A stretch of DNA of 64,000 bases, taken from assembly GCF_025195125.1 (NCBI RefSeq), contig NZ_JAMGSL010000003.1:1-64000 (forward strand), written 5' to 3'. This DNA comes from Streptomyces sp. Je 1-79 (lineage in GTDB: Bacteria > Actinomycetota > Actinomycetes > Streptomycetales > Streptomycetaceae). Below the pieces are notes generated by a model. It was not told the DNA's origin, did not search any database, and was given only the letters and a program-made list of their open reading frames with translations. Position 1 is the stretch's first letter. The number at the start of each line of letters is the position of its first letter. Of this stretch, positions 1-8,908 are shown one piece after another. The position numbers and the translations under genes are program-made.

Positions 1-1199
1 GGGCTTCCTTCCCGGCCGGCACGGGCGAAGTCCCGGTCTCCGTGCAGCCAGGACACCTGGTCGTACAGCTCCTCCTGCGAGAACGCGGCGAGCATCCGGT
101 TGCGCTCCAGGGCGCGGTCGCCGGCCGGGTGGTACAGCTCGGAACCCATCAGCCGGGCCACCTCCTGTGTCCTTCCGGTGCGCTCGCGGCGGACGGCGTT
201 GAACTTCTCCAGGCTCTGCACCACGGCATCGTCGTCCACGTCGCTCAGCAGCTCCGCCAGGACGACGGCGTCCTCCAGCGCCTGGCACGCGCCCTGGGCG
301 GCGTACTGCAGCATCGGGTGCGCCGCGTCGCCCATCAGGCCGACCCGTCCGTCGGTCCAGCCCTCGACCGGGTCGCGGTCGCACAGGACCCATTCGCGCC
401 AGTCGTCGCCGAGTTCGAGCAGCCGGCGGGCGGTCGAGCCGATCCCCGGGAACTGCTCCAGGACGTACTCGCGTGCCGCGGGCCGGCCGGTCACCGGTAC
501 GCGCGCGCCGTCGTCGCGGGTGACGGCGAGGTTCAGGAACTCGCCGCCGCCGATCATGTAGTGGACGAAGTGCCACTTCGGCCCGGCCCAGAGGGTGACG
601 CTGTTCCAGCGCAGCTCCTCCGGCACCCGCGAGATCGGGATCACCGAGCGGTAGATGGTGTGACCGGACACGCGGGGTTCGCCGTCGCCCAGCATCTGGG
701 CGCGCACCGTGGAGCGGATGCCGTCGGCGCCGATCAGCGCGGCGCCGGTGAAGCGCCGGCCGTCGGAGGTGTGGACGGTGACATGTCCGTCGCCCTGCTC
801 GTACCGTTCCACCGACGCGTCGCCGACGAGGGTCACGCCCTCCAGCGCCTGGCAGGCGGCGAGCAGCGGCTGGTACAGGTCGCCGCGGTGCACGACGGCG
901 TACGGGTTGCCGAACCGCTGCCGGTAGGCGCCGGTCAGCTCCATGGCGGCGACCTTCTCGCCCGTCGTGCCGTCCATGAACCGCAGCTCGTCGATGAAGA
1001 CGGCCCGTGCGCGCACGCCCTGGCCGACCCCGAGCCGGTCGAGGGCGTGGAAGGCGTTGGGGCCGAGCTGGATGCCCGCGCCGATCTCGGCGAAGGTGTC
1101 GCGGCGTTCGAGAACGGTGGTGCGGTGCCCGCGACGGGTCAGCGCCAGCGCTGTGGCGAGCCCGCCGATGCCACCACCGGCGATCAGTATGTGAGCCAT
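1..1199 (-). CDS. FAD-dependent aromatic hydroxylase (salicylate / 3-hydroxybenzoate hydroxylase type), 3' end beyond the window
   Basis: About 399 codons are visible and the C-terminus lies outside the window. The protein opens with a Rossmann dinucleotide motif (LIAGGGIGGLATALAL), has the mid-protein DG motif (LIGADGIRSTVRAQ) and ends its FAD domain with the GD motif (VGLMGDAAHPMLQYAAQG). These are the three signatures of the class A flavoprotein hydroxylases, which use NAD(P)H and O2 to hydroxylate phenols. Salicylate-hydroxylase relatives can hydroxylate with loss of carboxylate. The start lies only 8 bases after the EPSP synthase stop, behind GAGGAAAG, so it is the last visible gene of the 3-hydroxyanthranilate operon. 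I infer that 3-hydroxyanthranilate or a derivative is the substrate, giving an aminohydroquinone if decarboxylative. The exact regiochemistry cannot be read from sequence. Confidence 0.88.
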   Translation of the reverse strand, partial: MAHILIAGGGIGGLATALALTRRGHRTTVLERRDTFAEIGAGIQLGPNAFHALDRLGVGQGVRARAVFIDELRFMDGTTGEKVAAMELTGAYRQRFGNPYAVVHRGDLYQPLLAACQALEGVTLVGDASVERYEQGDGHVTVHTSDGRRFTGAALIGADGIRSTVRAQMLGDGEPRVSGHTIYRSVIPISRVPEELRWNSVTLWAGPKWHFVHYMIGGGEFLNLAVTRDDGARVPVTGRPAAREYVLEQFPGIGSTARRLLELGDDWREWVLCDRDPVEGWTDGRVGLMGDAAHPMLQYAAQGACQALEDAVVLAELLSDVDDDAVVQSLEKFNAVRRERTGRTQEVARLMGSELYHPAGDRALERNRMLAAFSQEELYDQVSWLHGDRDFARAGREGS

Positions 1200-1207
1200 G
1201 TCTTTCC

Positions 1208-2515
1208 TCAGGTCCCTTCTACGGCCGGGACGTGTCGGCCGGCCGCCGGTACGGAGTGACGGGGGAAGAGCCGGTGCAGCTCCTCGTGGAAGCCCGGGAA
1301 GGTCTTCGCGACGCAGCCGGGGTCGTCGAGCGTGATCCCCTCGGCCCGCAGACCGAGGACGGAGAAGGCCATCGCGATGCGGTGGTCGCGGTGGCAGACG
1401 ATCCGGGCGGGTGTCGGGGCGCCGGGGTGGACGGTGATCCAGTCCCGGCCGGTCTCGGTCCGGATGCCGAGGGCCCGCAGGTTGCCCTCGACGGCGGCGA
1501 CCCGGTCCGACTCCTTCAGGCGGGCGTGCCCGATGCCGGTGACGGTGATCGGGGCGTCGGCCAGGGGCGCGATCGCGGCGAGCGTCATGAAGGTGTCGGA
1601 GATCTCGCCCATGTCCACCGTGAAGCCGCCCCGGAACGCTCCGGTGCCGGTGACGGTGGTCGCCTCGCCGGTGGTCTCCACCCGGGCCCCGGTGCGCGCG
1701 AGGACGTCGCAGAAGCGCAGGTCGCCCTGGAGGCTGCCGCGGCCGAGACCGGGCACGCGCACGCTCGTCCCGGTGATCGCCGCGGCGGCGAAGACGTACG
1801 AGGCGGTGGAGGCGTCGGGCTCGATCGGCAGGTCGGCGCCCCGGTAGCCCGTCGGCCGGACGGTGAACTCGCCGGGCGCGGCCTCGTCGACCTCGGCGCC
1901 GAAGTGCCGCATCAGGGCGAGCGTCATGTCGATGTACGGGCGGCTGACGAGCCGCGGCACGGTCAGCGCCAGTGGCCGGCGCATCAGCGGGCCGGCCATC
2001 AGCAGCCCGGTCAGGAACTGGCTGCTGAGCGTGGAGTCCACGGTCAGCGCGCCGCCGTCGAGGCCCCGCGAGCGGACCCGCAGCGGCAGGCGCCCGCCCG
2101 GTCCCGTGGTGACCTCGGCCCCCAGCCGCCGCAGGGCGTCGGCGAGAGGAGCCACCGGGCGGGCGGTGAGCTGGTCGGAGCCCTCGAAGCCGAAGTCGCC
2201 GTGTCCGGTGGCGGCGAACGGCGGCAGGAAGCGGGCCGCCGTGCCGGCGTCGGCGCACCAGGCGGTCGCCGTGCCGACCGGGCCGCGGCCCAGACCGGTC
2301 ACGTTCCAGACGCCGTCGTCGTCGGAGGAGTCGACACGGACACCGAGCCCGTTCAGGGCCTCGCGGAAGGCCGTGGTGTCCTCGCTCACCAGCGGTGCGC
2401 CGAGGGCGCTCGTCGAGTCGGCCGCGGCGGCGAGCAGCAGCGCCCTGTTGGTGAGCGACTTCGACCCCGGAATCCGGGCGTGCAGGGCGGGAGTCGCCGG
2501 TACGGCGATGGTCAT
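1208..2515 (-). CDS. aroA: 3-phosphoshikimate 1-carboxyvinyltransferase (EPSP synthase), cluster copy
   Basis: This 435-residue cytoplasmic enzyme joins shikimate-3-phosphate and PEP on the way to chorismate. Family motifs are clear: PGSKSLTNRALLLAA near residue 17, an AGTAARF glycine loop around residue 90, SSQFLTGLLMAGPL, LKESDRVAAV with the PEP-binding Lys and Arg, and CHRDHRIAMAF near the C-terminus. The first loop reads DAGTAARF where most enzymes have NAGT. A clean AAAGGA site precedes the ATG. Its place beside a DAHP synthase and the chorismate-using enzymes indicates a duplicated shikimate step that supplies the pathway; I infer a separate housekeeping copy elsewhere. A 225-base repeat-rich gap separates it from the preceding gene. 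Confidence 0.93.
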   Translation of the reverse strand: MTIAVPATPALHARIPGSKSLTNRALLLAAAADSTSALGAPLVSEDTTAFREALNGLGVRVDSSDDDGVWNVTGLGRGPVGTATAWCADAGTAARFLPPFAATGHGDFGFEGSDQLTARPVAPLADALRRLGAEVTTGPGGRLPLRVRSRGLDGGALTVDSTLSSQFLTGLLMAGPLMRRPLALTVPRLVSRPYIDMTLALMRHFGAEVDEAAPGEFTVRPTGYRGADLPIEPDASTASYVFAAAAITGTSVRVPGLGRGSLQGDLRFCDVLARTGARVETTGEATTVTGTGAFRGGFTVDMGEISDTFMTLAAIAPLADAPITVTGIGHARLKESDRVAAVEGNLRALGIRTETGRDWITVHPGAPTPARIVCHRDHRIAMAFSVLGLRAEGITLDDPGCVAKTFPGFHEELHRLFPRHSVPAAGRHVPAVEGT

Positions 2516-2632
2516 GGCTGTCCTTTACGAGTACGGCCGCCGCGTGCGCGGCGGTCCGGGAAGATCGCCGCACACGCGGGCGTCCGGACGGGCCTCCCGC
2601 CCTGTGCGGCCACGGAACGAAAGACCGACCGC

Positions 2633-2757
2633 CGGCGCCGGTCGACCGCCTGCCGGTCGGCGGCCGGGCCGGTAAGCCTCCCGGCGGGTCAACCGCCGGG
2701 CCGGTCAGCCGCTGGCGCCGGTCAGCCGCCGGCCGGCCGGTCAGCCTTCGGCCGGCT
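2633..2757. repeat. Degenerate tandem repeat inside the biosynthetic operon
   Basis: The 225-base gap between the EPSP synthase start (2515) and the next upstream stop (2741) holds roughly seven imperfect copies of a 15-17 base unit resembling GGCCGGTCAGCCGCCG. The array runs into the last codons of the gene at 2741-3073. It is much longer than the other gaps in this operon (0-28 bases). It could form RNA structure that splits or attenuates the transcript; no function is shown. Confidence 0.6.
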
Positions 2758-3073
2758 CCAGCGCCGTGCCGCGGCCCGCGAGTGCGGCGACGGCGAACGC
2801 GCCCTCGACCGTCGCCTCCACGTCGAAGGAGTGCCGCTCGGTCGGCGGGTAGCCGATCAGCTCGGCCGCCCGCTGCGGGATCGCGGCCTCGGCCGACTCC
2901 CAGAGGAGGACGGCCCCCCACCGGTTCGTCGCGGCGTCGGAGACCCAGAACTTCAGCCGCAGCCCGGGGACCGTGGAGAAGCGGTCCACCGCCTCGTCGC
3001 GCAGGAAGCCGCGCAACGAGGCGATGGTCTGCGACGACTCGCCCAGGTCCCACCAGACGACTACCGCACGCAC
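2741..3073 (-). CDS. Small YdhR/ABM-like dimeric barrel protein
   Basis: This 110-residue protein starts inside the end of the PhzE-like gene (13-base overlap), so it is translationally coupled to it. The segment VPGLRLKFWVSD followed by WGAVLLWESAEAA resembles the core of small dimeric alpha+beta barrel proteins of the YdhR and antibiotic-biosynthesis-monooxygenase group. Members of that fold act as cofactor-free oxygenases, as lyases or as non-catalytic partners. No catalytic residues are certain here. In this setting it may help oxidise or stabilise an aminophenol intermediate, but that is only a guess from position. Confidence 0.6.
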   Translation of the reverse strand: MRAVVVWWDLGESSQTIASLRGFLRDEAVDRFSTVPGLRLKFWVSDAATNRWGAVLLWESAEAAIPQRAAELIGYPPTERHSFDVEATVEGAFAVAALAGRGTALEPAEG

Positions 3074-4953
3074 GAGCCGGCCACCTCCGCGAGCAGCGAG
3101 CCGATGATCCGGGGCCCGTCGACGGTCAGTACGGACTCGGCGTGGAACTGCATGGACACGAAACCGGCGGCCCGCAGGCCGTGCACCTCGCCCGTCGCCG
3201 GGTCGCGGCTGACCTCGACGCGCCCGTGCACCGGGTGCTCGAAGGAGTCACCCGAGGAGTGCGCGGCGAACGTGTTGTAGAAGCCCACCCGCTCACGCCG
3301 GCCGAAGAGGTCGATCTCGTGCTGGGCGCCCTGGTTGGGCACCGGCCGGCGCACCAGGTCGAGACCGATCAGCGTGCTGAGCACCTGGTGGCTCAGGCAG
3401 ACCGCCATGAACGGCCTGCGCTCCTCCAGGAGCTGGGCGACCGCCGACCGCAGGTGCGCGATCTTGGGGTCGCCCGTCTCCCGTGGATCGCCCGGGCCCG
3501 GGCCCATCACCACCAGGTCGTGCTCGTCGAAGCCGTACCGCTCGTCGAACCGCCGTACGTTCACCTCTCCGCCCAGCGAACGGATCTGATGGGCGATCAT
3601 CTCCGTGAAGGTGTCCTCGGCGTCGATCACCAGCACCCGGCGGCCGGACAGCGGCCCGTCCGTGCCGTCGCGCGTCTCCTGCTCCCGCAGCCAGAAGTCG
3701 GCGATGCGCTCGTTGCGTCCGTCGAGAGCCTCGCGGACCGCGGGGTGCGCCCCGAAGCGGACGGGCTCCGGATCGCCGAGCGCGGCGAGCAGCCCGGCCG
3801 CCTTGGCCCGGGTCTCCTGCACCTCGGACTCCGGGTCGGAGTGGCGCACCAGGGTCGCGCCCACCCCGATCCGCATCATGCCCTCGTCGTCGATGTCGGC
3901 GGTACGGATCAGGATCGAGGAGTCCAGGGTGCGGCCACCGGCGGCGTCGCGGCCGATCAGCGCGGCCACACCGCTGTAGTAGCCACGGCCCTGGGGCTCG
4001 TAGCGGCTGATGACCCGCGCGGCGCTCTCCAGCGGGGAACCGGTCACCGTCGGCGCGAACAGCGTCTCGCGCAGGATGTCGCGTACATCGCGGTCGGTAC
4101 GCCCCTCGATGAAGTACTCGGTGTGCGCGAGACGGGCCATCTCCTTGAGGTACGGGCCCACCACCCGGCCGCCCGCCGGGCAGATCCGGGCCATCATCTT
4201 CAGCTCCTCGTCGACGACCATGTACAGTTCGTCGGCCTCCTTGGGGTCGGCGAGGAACTCCATGACGCCGTCCAGGTCGGGACCGCCCGCCGGATAGCGG
4301 TAGGTGCCGCTGATCGGGTTCATCACGGCCGTGCCGTCGTGGACGCTGATGTGCCGCTCCGGGGTGGCGCCCACGAACGTCCGGTCGCCGGTGTGCACGA
4401 GGAACGTCCAGTACGCCCCGGCCTCCCGCTGCACCAGGCGGCGGAAGAACGACAGCGCCGCGGGCAGGCCGAAGCCGGGCAGCCGGGCCGTGAAGGAGCG
4501 CCGCATCACGAAGTTGGCGCCCGCACCGGTCCCGATCTCGTCCGTGACGACCCGCCGCACGATGTCCGCGTAGGCCTCGTCGTCCACGTCGAAGTGGCCG
4601 TCGGTCACCTTCACCGGCTCGTCCGGCAGCAGCGGAAGCGTCGCCCGCAGGGGCAACGCCGCCTGCTCGCGGACCGTCATCGCCAGCAGCGGCGCGCCGT
4701 CGTCGGGAGCCGCGAAGCCCCGCTCGGCGAGCTGACGGTAGGGGATCAGGGTGAGCAGTTCCGTGCGGGCGCCCGTCCCTTCCCGCGGTGGCAGATCGAG
4801 GTCGGCGAGGGACGGGATCTCCGTCACGTCGCCGGCCAGCAGCTCCAGGGTGTCGGGGTCCACCGTCTCGGGCCGGTGCATCAGTGCGAACGCGCCGGCC
4901 GAGCCGTCGAGGATGCGTGCGAGCAGGTCGTGCGCGCTGTCCTGCCTTGCCAT
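3061..4953 (-). CDS. phzE: 2-amino-2-deoxyisochorismate synthase (PhzE-type, chorismatase plus glutamine amidotransferase fusion)
   Basis: A 630-residue two-domain protein. Residues about 110-400 form the chorismate-binding domain, with NPISGTYRYPAGG, DELYMVVDEELKMMARIC and PTVTGSPLESAARVISRYEP. Residues about 430-630 are a class I glutamine amidotransferase with the nucleophile in AVCLSHQVLS and the partner His and Glu in QFHAES. This architecture and the CLSHQ motif match PhzE rather than anthranilate synthase TrpE/G. It converts chorismate plus glutamine to 2-amino-2-deoxyisochorismate. A PhzD-type hydrolase follows it in pathway logic and lies immediately upstream in the operon. An AAAGGA site precedes the ATG. 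Phenazine-specific genes are absent, so the product is more likely 3-hydroxyanthranilate. Confidence 0.93.
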   Translation of the reverse strand: MARQDSAHDLLARILDGSAGAFALMHRPETVDPDTLELLAGDVTEIPSLADLDLPPREGTGARTELLTLIPYRQLAERGFAAPDDGAPLLAMTVREQAALPLRATLPLLPDEPVKVTDGHFDVDDEAYADIVRRVVTDEIGTGAGANFVMRRSFTARLPGFGLPAALSFFRRLVQREAGAYWTFLVHTGDRTFVGATPERHISVHDGTAVMNPISGTYRYPAGGPDLDGVMEFLADPKEADELYMVVDEELKMMARICPAGGRVVGPYLKEMARLAHTEYFIEGRTDRDVRDILRETLFAPTVTGSPLESAARVISRYEPQGRGYYSGVAALIGRDAAGGRTLDSSILIRTADIDDEGMMRIGVGATLVRHSDPESEVQETRAKAAGLLAALGDPEPVRFGAHPAVREALDGRNERIADFWLREQETRDGTDGPLSGRRVLVIDAEDTFTEMIAHQIRSLGGEVNVRRFDERYGFDEHDLVVMGPGPGDPRETGDPKIAHLRSAVAQLLEERRPFMAVCLSHQVLSTLIGLDLVRRPVPNQGAQHEIDLFGRRERVGFYNTFAAHSSGDSFEHPVHGRVEVSRDPATGEVHGLRAAGFVSMQFHAESVLTVDGPRIIGSLLAEVAGSCVR

Positions 4954-4981
4954 GGGGATTCCTTTCGGCGGTGGGACGCGG

Positions 4982-5638
4982 TCAGCGCGCCGCGCCGCCC
5001 GCGTCGAGTTCGCTCAGCACGGTCTTGGCGGACACGACGCGGGCTGCGCGCTGTGCCGCGTAGTCGAGGGCGAGCCGGTGGTACTCGGCCGAGAAGTCGG
5101 CCACGGCGTCGGCCACCAGGAAGGGCTGGATGTCGTTGGTGAAGGCCTCCACCGCGGTCATCAGCACACCCACGTGCGCGTACACACCGCAGATGATCAG
5201 CTGGTCCCGCTGGTGGAACCGCATCCGCTCCAGCAGGTCCGACTTGAAGAAGGCGCTGTAGCGCCACTTCGTGAACGTCCAGTCGCCGGGAGCCGGTTCG
5301 AGGGGCTCGACCACCTTGCGGTGCTCGGGCGTGGGCTTCATCCCCGGCCCCCAGAAGTCCTTCAGGAGTCCGCGCTGCTCCGGCGTCATGCCGCCGGGCT
5401 GCGCCGTGTAGGCGACGGGGATGCCGAGCTCGGCGCACCGCTCGCGCAGCAGCGCCGCGTTGCCCACCAGGGCGTTCCCCGGCGCCTCGCCCCGCGGGAA
5501 CGGCTTGAGGAAGAACTCCTGCATGTCGTGGAGCAGGAGAACGGCCCGCCGCGGATCCACCGGCCAGCTGACGGTGTTCTCCGGCAGCTCGCCCTCCTGG
5601 GGCATGGGATACGACTCGATCGGGGGAATACCGGGCAT
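4982..5638 (-). CDS. phzD: Isochorismatase-family hydrolase (PhzD type)
   Basis: The protein has 218 residues from the chosen ATG, which lies 11 bases after GAGAGGA and does not overlap the upstream stop; a longer in-frame start at 5680 would overlap it. The alpha/beta fold residues of isochorismatases are present: the Asp in [11 protein letters not shown], the Lys in FTKWRYSAF and the loop CGVYAHVG. It should cleave the enolpyruvyl ether of aminodeoxyisochorismate, releasing pyruvate and trans-2,3-dihydro-3-hydroxyanthranilate. It sits between the dehydrogenase that would act next and the synthase that would act before it. A siderophore-type isochorismatase is unlikely because no carrier domain is fused and no isochorismate synthase is nearby. 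Confidence 0.92.
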   Translation of the reverse strand: MPGIPPIESYPMPQEGELPENTVSWPVDPRRAVLLLHDMQEFFLKPFPRGEAPGNALVGNAALLRERCAELGIPVAYTAQPGGMTPEQRGLLKDFWGPGMKPTPEHRKVVEPLEPAPGDWTFTKWRYSAFFKSDLLERMRFHQRDQLIICGVYAHVGVLMTAVEAFTNDIQPFLVADAVADFSAEYHRLALDYAAQRAARVVSAKTVLSELDAGGAAR

Positions 5639-5660
5639 CGGCCGGTCGGTCCTCTCTTGG

Positions 5661-6482
5661 CTAGACACCGAGCGTGGCACCGCCGTCCACGGTCAGTTCG
5701 TGCAGGGTGACGTGGCCGGCGTCGTCGGACAGCAGGAAGGCGACGGCCCGGGCCACGTCCTCGGGCCGGGCGACCTTGCCCAGCGGGATGCCGACCCGGT
5801 ACGCCTCGGGGGAGCCCGCGATCGACGCCTTGGCGGCGGTGTCCGCGGTGTGCATCCCGCGCAGCATCGGGGTGTCGGTGGAGCCGGGCGCGACAACGTT
5901 GCAGCGGATACCGTGCTCCGCCACCTCCAGGCCCAGGCACTTGGTGAACGCGGTCGCGGCCGCCTTGGACGCCGCGTACGCCGCCATCTGCGCGCGGGCG
6001 GTGCCCGCCGCGTTCGACGCGACCGTCACGATCGCGCCGCGCCGCCGGGGGATCATCCGGTTGACCACGGCCCGGGACGTGTGGAACACGCCGTTGGTGT
6101 TGACCGCGAACGTGGTCAGCCAGTCCTCGTCGCTCAGGGCGCGCGCCTCGGCCAGGCGCAGTACCCCGGCCGCGTTCACCAGCTGCTCCACGGGACCGAG
6201 TTCGGCCTCGACCCGCTCGACCACGGCCTCGACCCCGTCGCTCGACGTGACGTCGGCCGGAAAGCCGGTCACGTCCAGACCGTCGGCCCGCAGCCGGCCC
6301 ACCGTGTCGGCGAGCCGGTCCGGCACCAGGTCGACGGCGGCGACGACGGCGCCGCGCTCGGCGAGCAGCCGCACCACCGCCTCGCCGATGCCGCCGGCCG
6401 CACCCGTCACCAGGACGACTGTTCCTGCCACCTGCGGACCCTCCGAATCCGTCCGTGCCGTGTCCACGCCCGCCGCGCTCAT
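5661..6482 (-). CDS. 2,3-dihydro-3-hydroxyanthranilate / dihydroxybenzoate dehydrogenase-like SDR (EntA/DhbA type)
   Basis: A 273-residue classical short-chain dehydrogenase with [11 protein letters not shown] near the N-terminus, the NAG-type motif, and the catalytic YAASK of [13 protein letters not shown] followed by [14 protein letters not shown]. The ATG overlaps the upstream DAHP synthase stop as ATGA. EntA/DhbA relatives oxidise a dihydroaromatic diol to the aromatic acid with NAD. Next to PhzE and PhzD homologues it should aromatise dihydrohydroxyanthranilate to 3-hydroxyanthranilate, as the corresponding genes do in benzoxazole and calcimycin-type clusters. The substrate is inferred from context. 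Confidence 0.85.
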   Translation of the reverse strand: MSAAGVDTARTDSEGPQVAGTVVLVTGAAGGIGEAVVRLLAERGAVVAAVDLVPDRLADTVGRLRADGLDVTGFPADVTSSDGVEAVVERVEAELGPVEQLVNAAGVLRLAEARALSDEDWLTTFAVNTNGVFHTSRAVVNRMIPRRRGAIVTVASNAAGTARAQMAAYAASKAAATAFTKCLGLEVAEHGIRCNVVAPGSTDTPMLRGMHTADTAAKASIAGSPEAYRVGIPLGKVARPEDVARAVAFLLSDDAGHVTLHELTVDGGATLGV

Positions 6483-7651
6483 CCGCGCCATGCCGCGACG
6501 GCCGCCGTCGCCTGCTGCGGGTTGAGGCGCGGGTCGCAGAAGCTCAGGTACTTGTCGCCGAGACTCCCCAGGCCGTCGGCGTCGACGACGCACTCGGTGA
6601 CGCTCTCCGGGGTGGTCTCCAGGTGGAGACCCGCGGCCACGCCGCCGCCCGTGTGCACCGCCGCCTGGAAGGCCTCGATCTCCTGGACGACGGTCGTCAG
6701 CAGGCGGGTCTTGAGTCCGCCGGGGCCGCTGACGGTGTTGCCGTGCATCGGGTCCGACAGCCACAGCACCGGGTGGCCGGCGCGGTCGACCGCCTCGACG
6801 AGCGCCGGCAGCTTCGCGGCGGCGTTCTCGGCGCCCATCCGGGCGATCAGCGTCAGCCGGCCGGGACGGCGCTGGGCGTCCAACCGGTCGCACAGGGCGA
6901 GGAGTTCGTCGGGGGTCATGGTCGGCCCGACCTTGACCGCGACGGGGTTGGAGACGGCGGAGAGCAGGGCGATGTGGGCACCGTCGAGCTGCCGGGTCCG
7001 CTCACCCACCCAGGGCCAGTGCGTCGAGGTGAGCAGCAGCGATCCGTCGGGCTCGCGGCGCAGCAGGGGCAGTTCGTAGTCGAGCAGCAGCGCCTCGTGG
7101 CTGGTCCACACCGGCACCTCGAGCTCGGAGCGGGCGGCCGTGCCGCGCCATCCCAGGTAGTGCATGGTGTCGCTGGCGGCCCGGTAGCCGGTGAGCAGGT
7201 GGGCCGGGTCGGGACGGCGCTGCTCGGGGTCGGGCTCGGGGCGGTTGACCATGTGGCCCCGGTAGACGGGGAGTTCGGTGCCGCCGACCGTCTCGGTGGG
7301 CTTGGAGCGCGGCTTGGCGTACTGGCCGGCTATGCGGCCCACCCGGAGCACGGGCTTTCCGGAGGCGAGCTTCATCGTGCCGGCCAGGACGTCGAGGAGC
7401 GCGGCCTTGCGGCGTACGTCCTCGGGGTTGGCCTCGGCGGGGTCCTCGGCGCAGTCACCGGTCTGGATCACCTGGATGTGGCCGGCGGCGGCCTCGGCCA
7501 GCAGGGACCGCAGACGGCGTACGGCCTCGGCGTCCACGAGGGCCGGCATCCGGCCGAGATCCGTGCGGATCTCGGCCAGACGCGGATGGTCCTCCCAGTC
7601 GGGCTGCTGAAGTGCGGGTAGGGAACGGAGGTGGGACAGGATGTCGGTCAT
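6479..7651 (-). CDS. Class II 3-deoxy-D-arabino-heptulosonate-7-phosphate (DAHP) synthase
   Basis: This 390-residue plant-type (class II) DAHP synthase is recognised by IQTGDCAEDPAE with the metal-binding Cys, LRVGRIAGQYAKPRS, GLHLETTPESVTEC and CDPRLNPQQ. It condenses PEP and erythrose-4-phosphate, the entry step of the shikimate pathway. It is the first gene of the minus-strand operon, with a strong GAGGGAAA site before the ATG. A second DAHP synthase in a metabolite cluster normally boosts chorismate and is often less feedback-sensitive than the housekeeping enzyme. PhzC of phenazine clusters is the closest functional analogue. The downstream SDR overlaps it by ATGA. Confidence 0.94.
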   Translation of the reverse strand: MTDILSHLRSLPALQQPDWEDHPRLAEIRTDLGRMPALVDAEAVRRLRSLLAEAAAGHIQVIQTGDCAEDPAEANPEDVRRKAALLDVLAGTMKLASGKPVLRVGRIAGQYAKPRSKPTETVGGTELPVYRGHMVNRPEPDPEQRRPDPAHLLTGYRAASDTMHYLGWRGTAARSELEVPVWTSHEALLLDYELPLLRREPDGSLLLTSTHWPWVGERTRQLDGAHIALLSAVSNPVAVKVGPTMTPDELLALCDRLDAQRRPGRLTLIARMGAENAAAKLPALVEAVDRAGHPVLWLSDPMHGNTVSGPGGLKTRLLTTVVQEIEAFQAAVHTGGGVAAGLHLETTPESVTECVVDADGLGSLGDKYLSFCDPRLNPQQATAAVAAWRG

Positions 7652-7848
7652 CGGTTTCCCTCGGCGGGCGTGCCGGATGGACTCCGGCTGATGGCGGGCG
7701 TGGGGGCGAGCGGGTGGCACGGACGCGTGCGCGTCGACGTGGTGTCCCGCCCGGCGTCTTCCGTCCTGCGGCGGCGGCTCGGCTGGCAGCATCGGCATGC
7801 CGGAGCGTCGACGAGTGTGTGCGGCGCGGTGTCTCGAAGGACGCGCCG

Positions 7849-7860
7849 ATTCGTACGAAT
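7849..7860. promoter_or_regulatory. Perfect 12-bp palindrome upstream of the 3-hydroxyanthranilate operon
   Basis: ATTCGTACGAAT is a perfect palindrome in the 260-base gap between the DAHP synthase start (7651) and the LuxR-type gene end (7912). It is the most A+T-rich part of the gap and lies where a promoter for the DAHP synthase operon is expected. A regulator-binding role is inferred. No other clear element was seen in this gap. Confidence 0.45.
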
Positions 7861-7911
7861 GCCACTATCCCCAGGCCTCCACCGGCCCGCAACGAAGGTC
7901 CGGTGAGTCCG

Positions 7912-8265
7912 TCAAGTGGCGCGGATACGGGATGGGCCGGCGCTCTGGGCGGGCTGGTCGTGAGGGCTCGCGTGGTCGTGGAACACGGTCAGGCGGGCGA
8001 GGGAGACCCTGCTGGAGATGCCGAGTTTGATGAAGATGTGGCGCAGGTGGCTGTCCACCGTGTGCGGTGAAACGACCAGGTGGGTGGCGACGGCGCGGTT
8101 GGTCAGCCCCTCGGACACCAGACGGGCCACCCGCAGTTCGGCCGGGGTGAGGCTCGCCCAGCCGAGGACCTGTCCGGACGGGTGTTTCCGGTAGGAAGCG
8201 TTGGCTGTATTCACCCGGCAGACCCTGGCGGGGCGCCCTGACGGTCGCAACGGGCGCCGGTCCAC
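7912..8265 (-). CDS. HTH-only LuxR/GerE-type regulator
   Basis: The 117-residue product is little more than a LuxR-type helix-turn-helix: LTPAELRVARLVSEGLTNR, then VSPHTVDSHLRHIFIKLGI. No sensor, receiver or ATPase domain precedes it, so any signal must come through expression level or a partner. The true start could be the GTG at 8214 (VNTANASY), about 100 residues from the end. It lies just upstream of the DAHP synthase operon on the same strand and is a good candidate activator of it. Confidence 0.8.
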   Translation of the reverse strand: MDRRPLRPSGRPARVCRVNTANASYRKHPSGQVLGWASLTPAELRVARLVSEGLTNRAVATHLVVSPHTVDSHLRHIFIKLGISSRVSLARLTVFHDHASPHDQPAQSAGPSRIRAT

Positions 8266-8313
8266 TCTGTCATGTTCTCCGTCAGGTTCCCCGAGCCGGA
8301 CGGAGAGGCCCCG

Positions 8314-8892
8314 CTACAGCGCGGAGAGGGCGCTTTCCACCACGCTGAGCAGGGCGTTCCGGTCCTTCTGGACCCGGGCGAGAACGCGCAGTCCGTAGTA
8401 CGTGCTCAGGACCTGGCGGGCGAGTGTCCCGGCGCTCTGCCGGGTGCCGATCTCGCCGGAGCGCTGCCCCCGCGCGATGGCCTCGGCCAGCGCCGCCTCC
8501 ACGGTGCCGAAGTGGCGGACCACCTCCTCACGGACGTCGTCGTCCGTGCCGGCCTTCTCGACGGAGGCGTTGATGGCGAAGCATCCGGAGGACTCCGGGT
8601 CCGACAGATCGGCGTCGATGGCGTGTTCCATCAGGTCCCGCAGCCGGTCCTTGACCGGTCCCGGCTGCTCCAGGAGGGCGGTCTGCTCGGCGGTGTGCGT
8701 CTCGTAGTAGCGGCGCAGGGCCCGCAGGTACAGCTCGCGCTTGTCGCCGAACGCGTTGTACAGGCTCGACTGGCCCATGCCGGTCGAGTCGGCCAGGTCC
8801 CGGGTCGAGGTCGCCTCGAACCCCCGCCGCCAGAACGTGTTCATGGCAGCGGTGAGGGCGTGCGTCTCGTCGAACTTCCTGGGCCTGGCCAT
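8314..8892 (-). CDS. TetR/AcrR-family repressor
   Basis: A 192-residue regulator. The N-terminal HTH is clear (STRDLADSTGMGQSSLYNAFGD, within residues about 28-52), followed by a helical ligand domain typical of the family. An imperfect 22-bp palindrome sits 17-38 bases before its ATG, and a matching palindrome lies over the promoter of the MFS gene at 11,959. It therefore probably represses itself and the MFS pump. It follows the RidA and esterase genes on the same strand and may be co-transcribed with them. The ligand is unknown; an aromatic intermediate or product of the cluster would fit. Confidence 0.88.
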   Translation of the reverse strand: MARPRKFDETHALTAAMNTFWRRGFEATSTRDLADSTGMGQSSLYNAFGDKRELYLRALRRYYETHTAEQTALLEQPGPVKDRLRDLMEHAIDADLSDPESSGCFAINASVEKAGTDDDVREEVVRHFGTVEAALAEAIARGQRSGEIGTRQSAGTLARQVLSTYYGLRVLARVQKDRNALLSVVESALSAL

Positions 8893-8908
8893 ACCCGTAC
8901 TCTAAGGT

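Noticed and set aside
4982..6482. Catecholate siderophore synthesis (isochorismatase plus EntA-like)
   Set aside because: No isochorismate synthase, aryl-carrier domain or NRPS is present, and the chorismate enzyme has an amidotransferase domain.
1..7651. A phenazine cluster
   Set aside because: PhzE, PhzD and a DAHP synthase are present, but PhzF, PhzA/B and PhzG are not, and an aromatising dehydrogenase sits in the operon.
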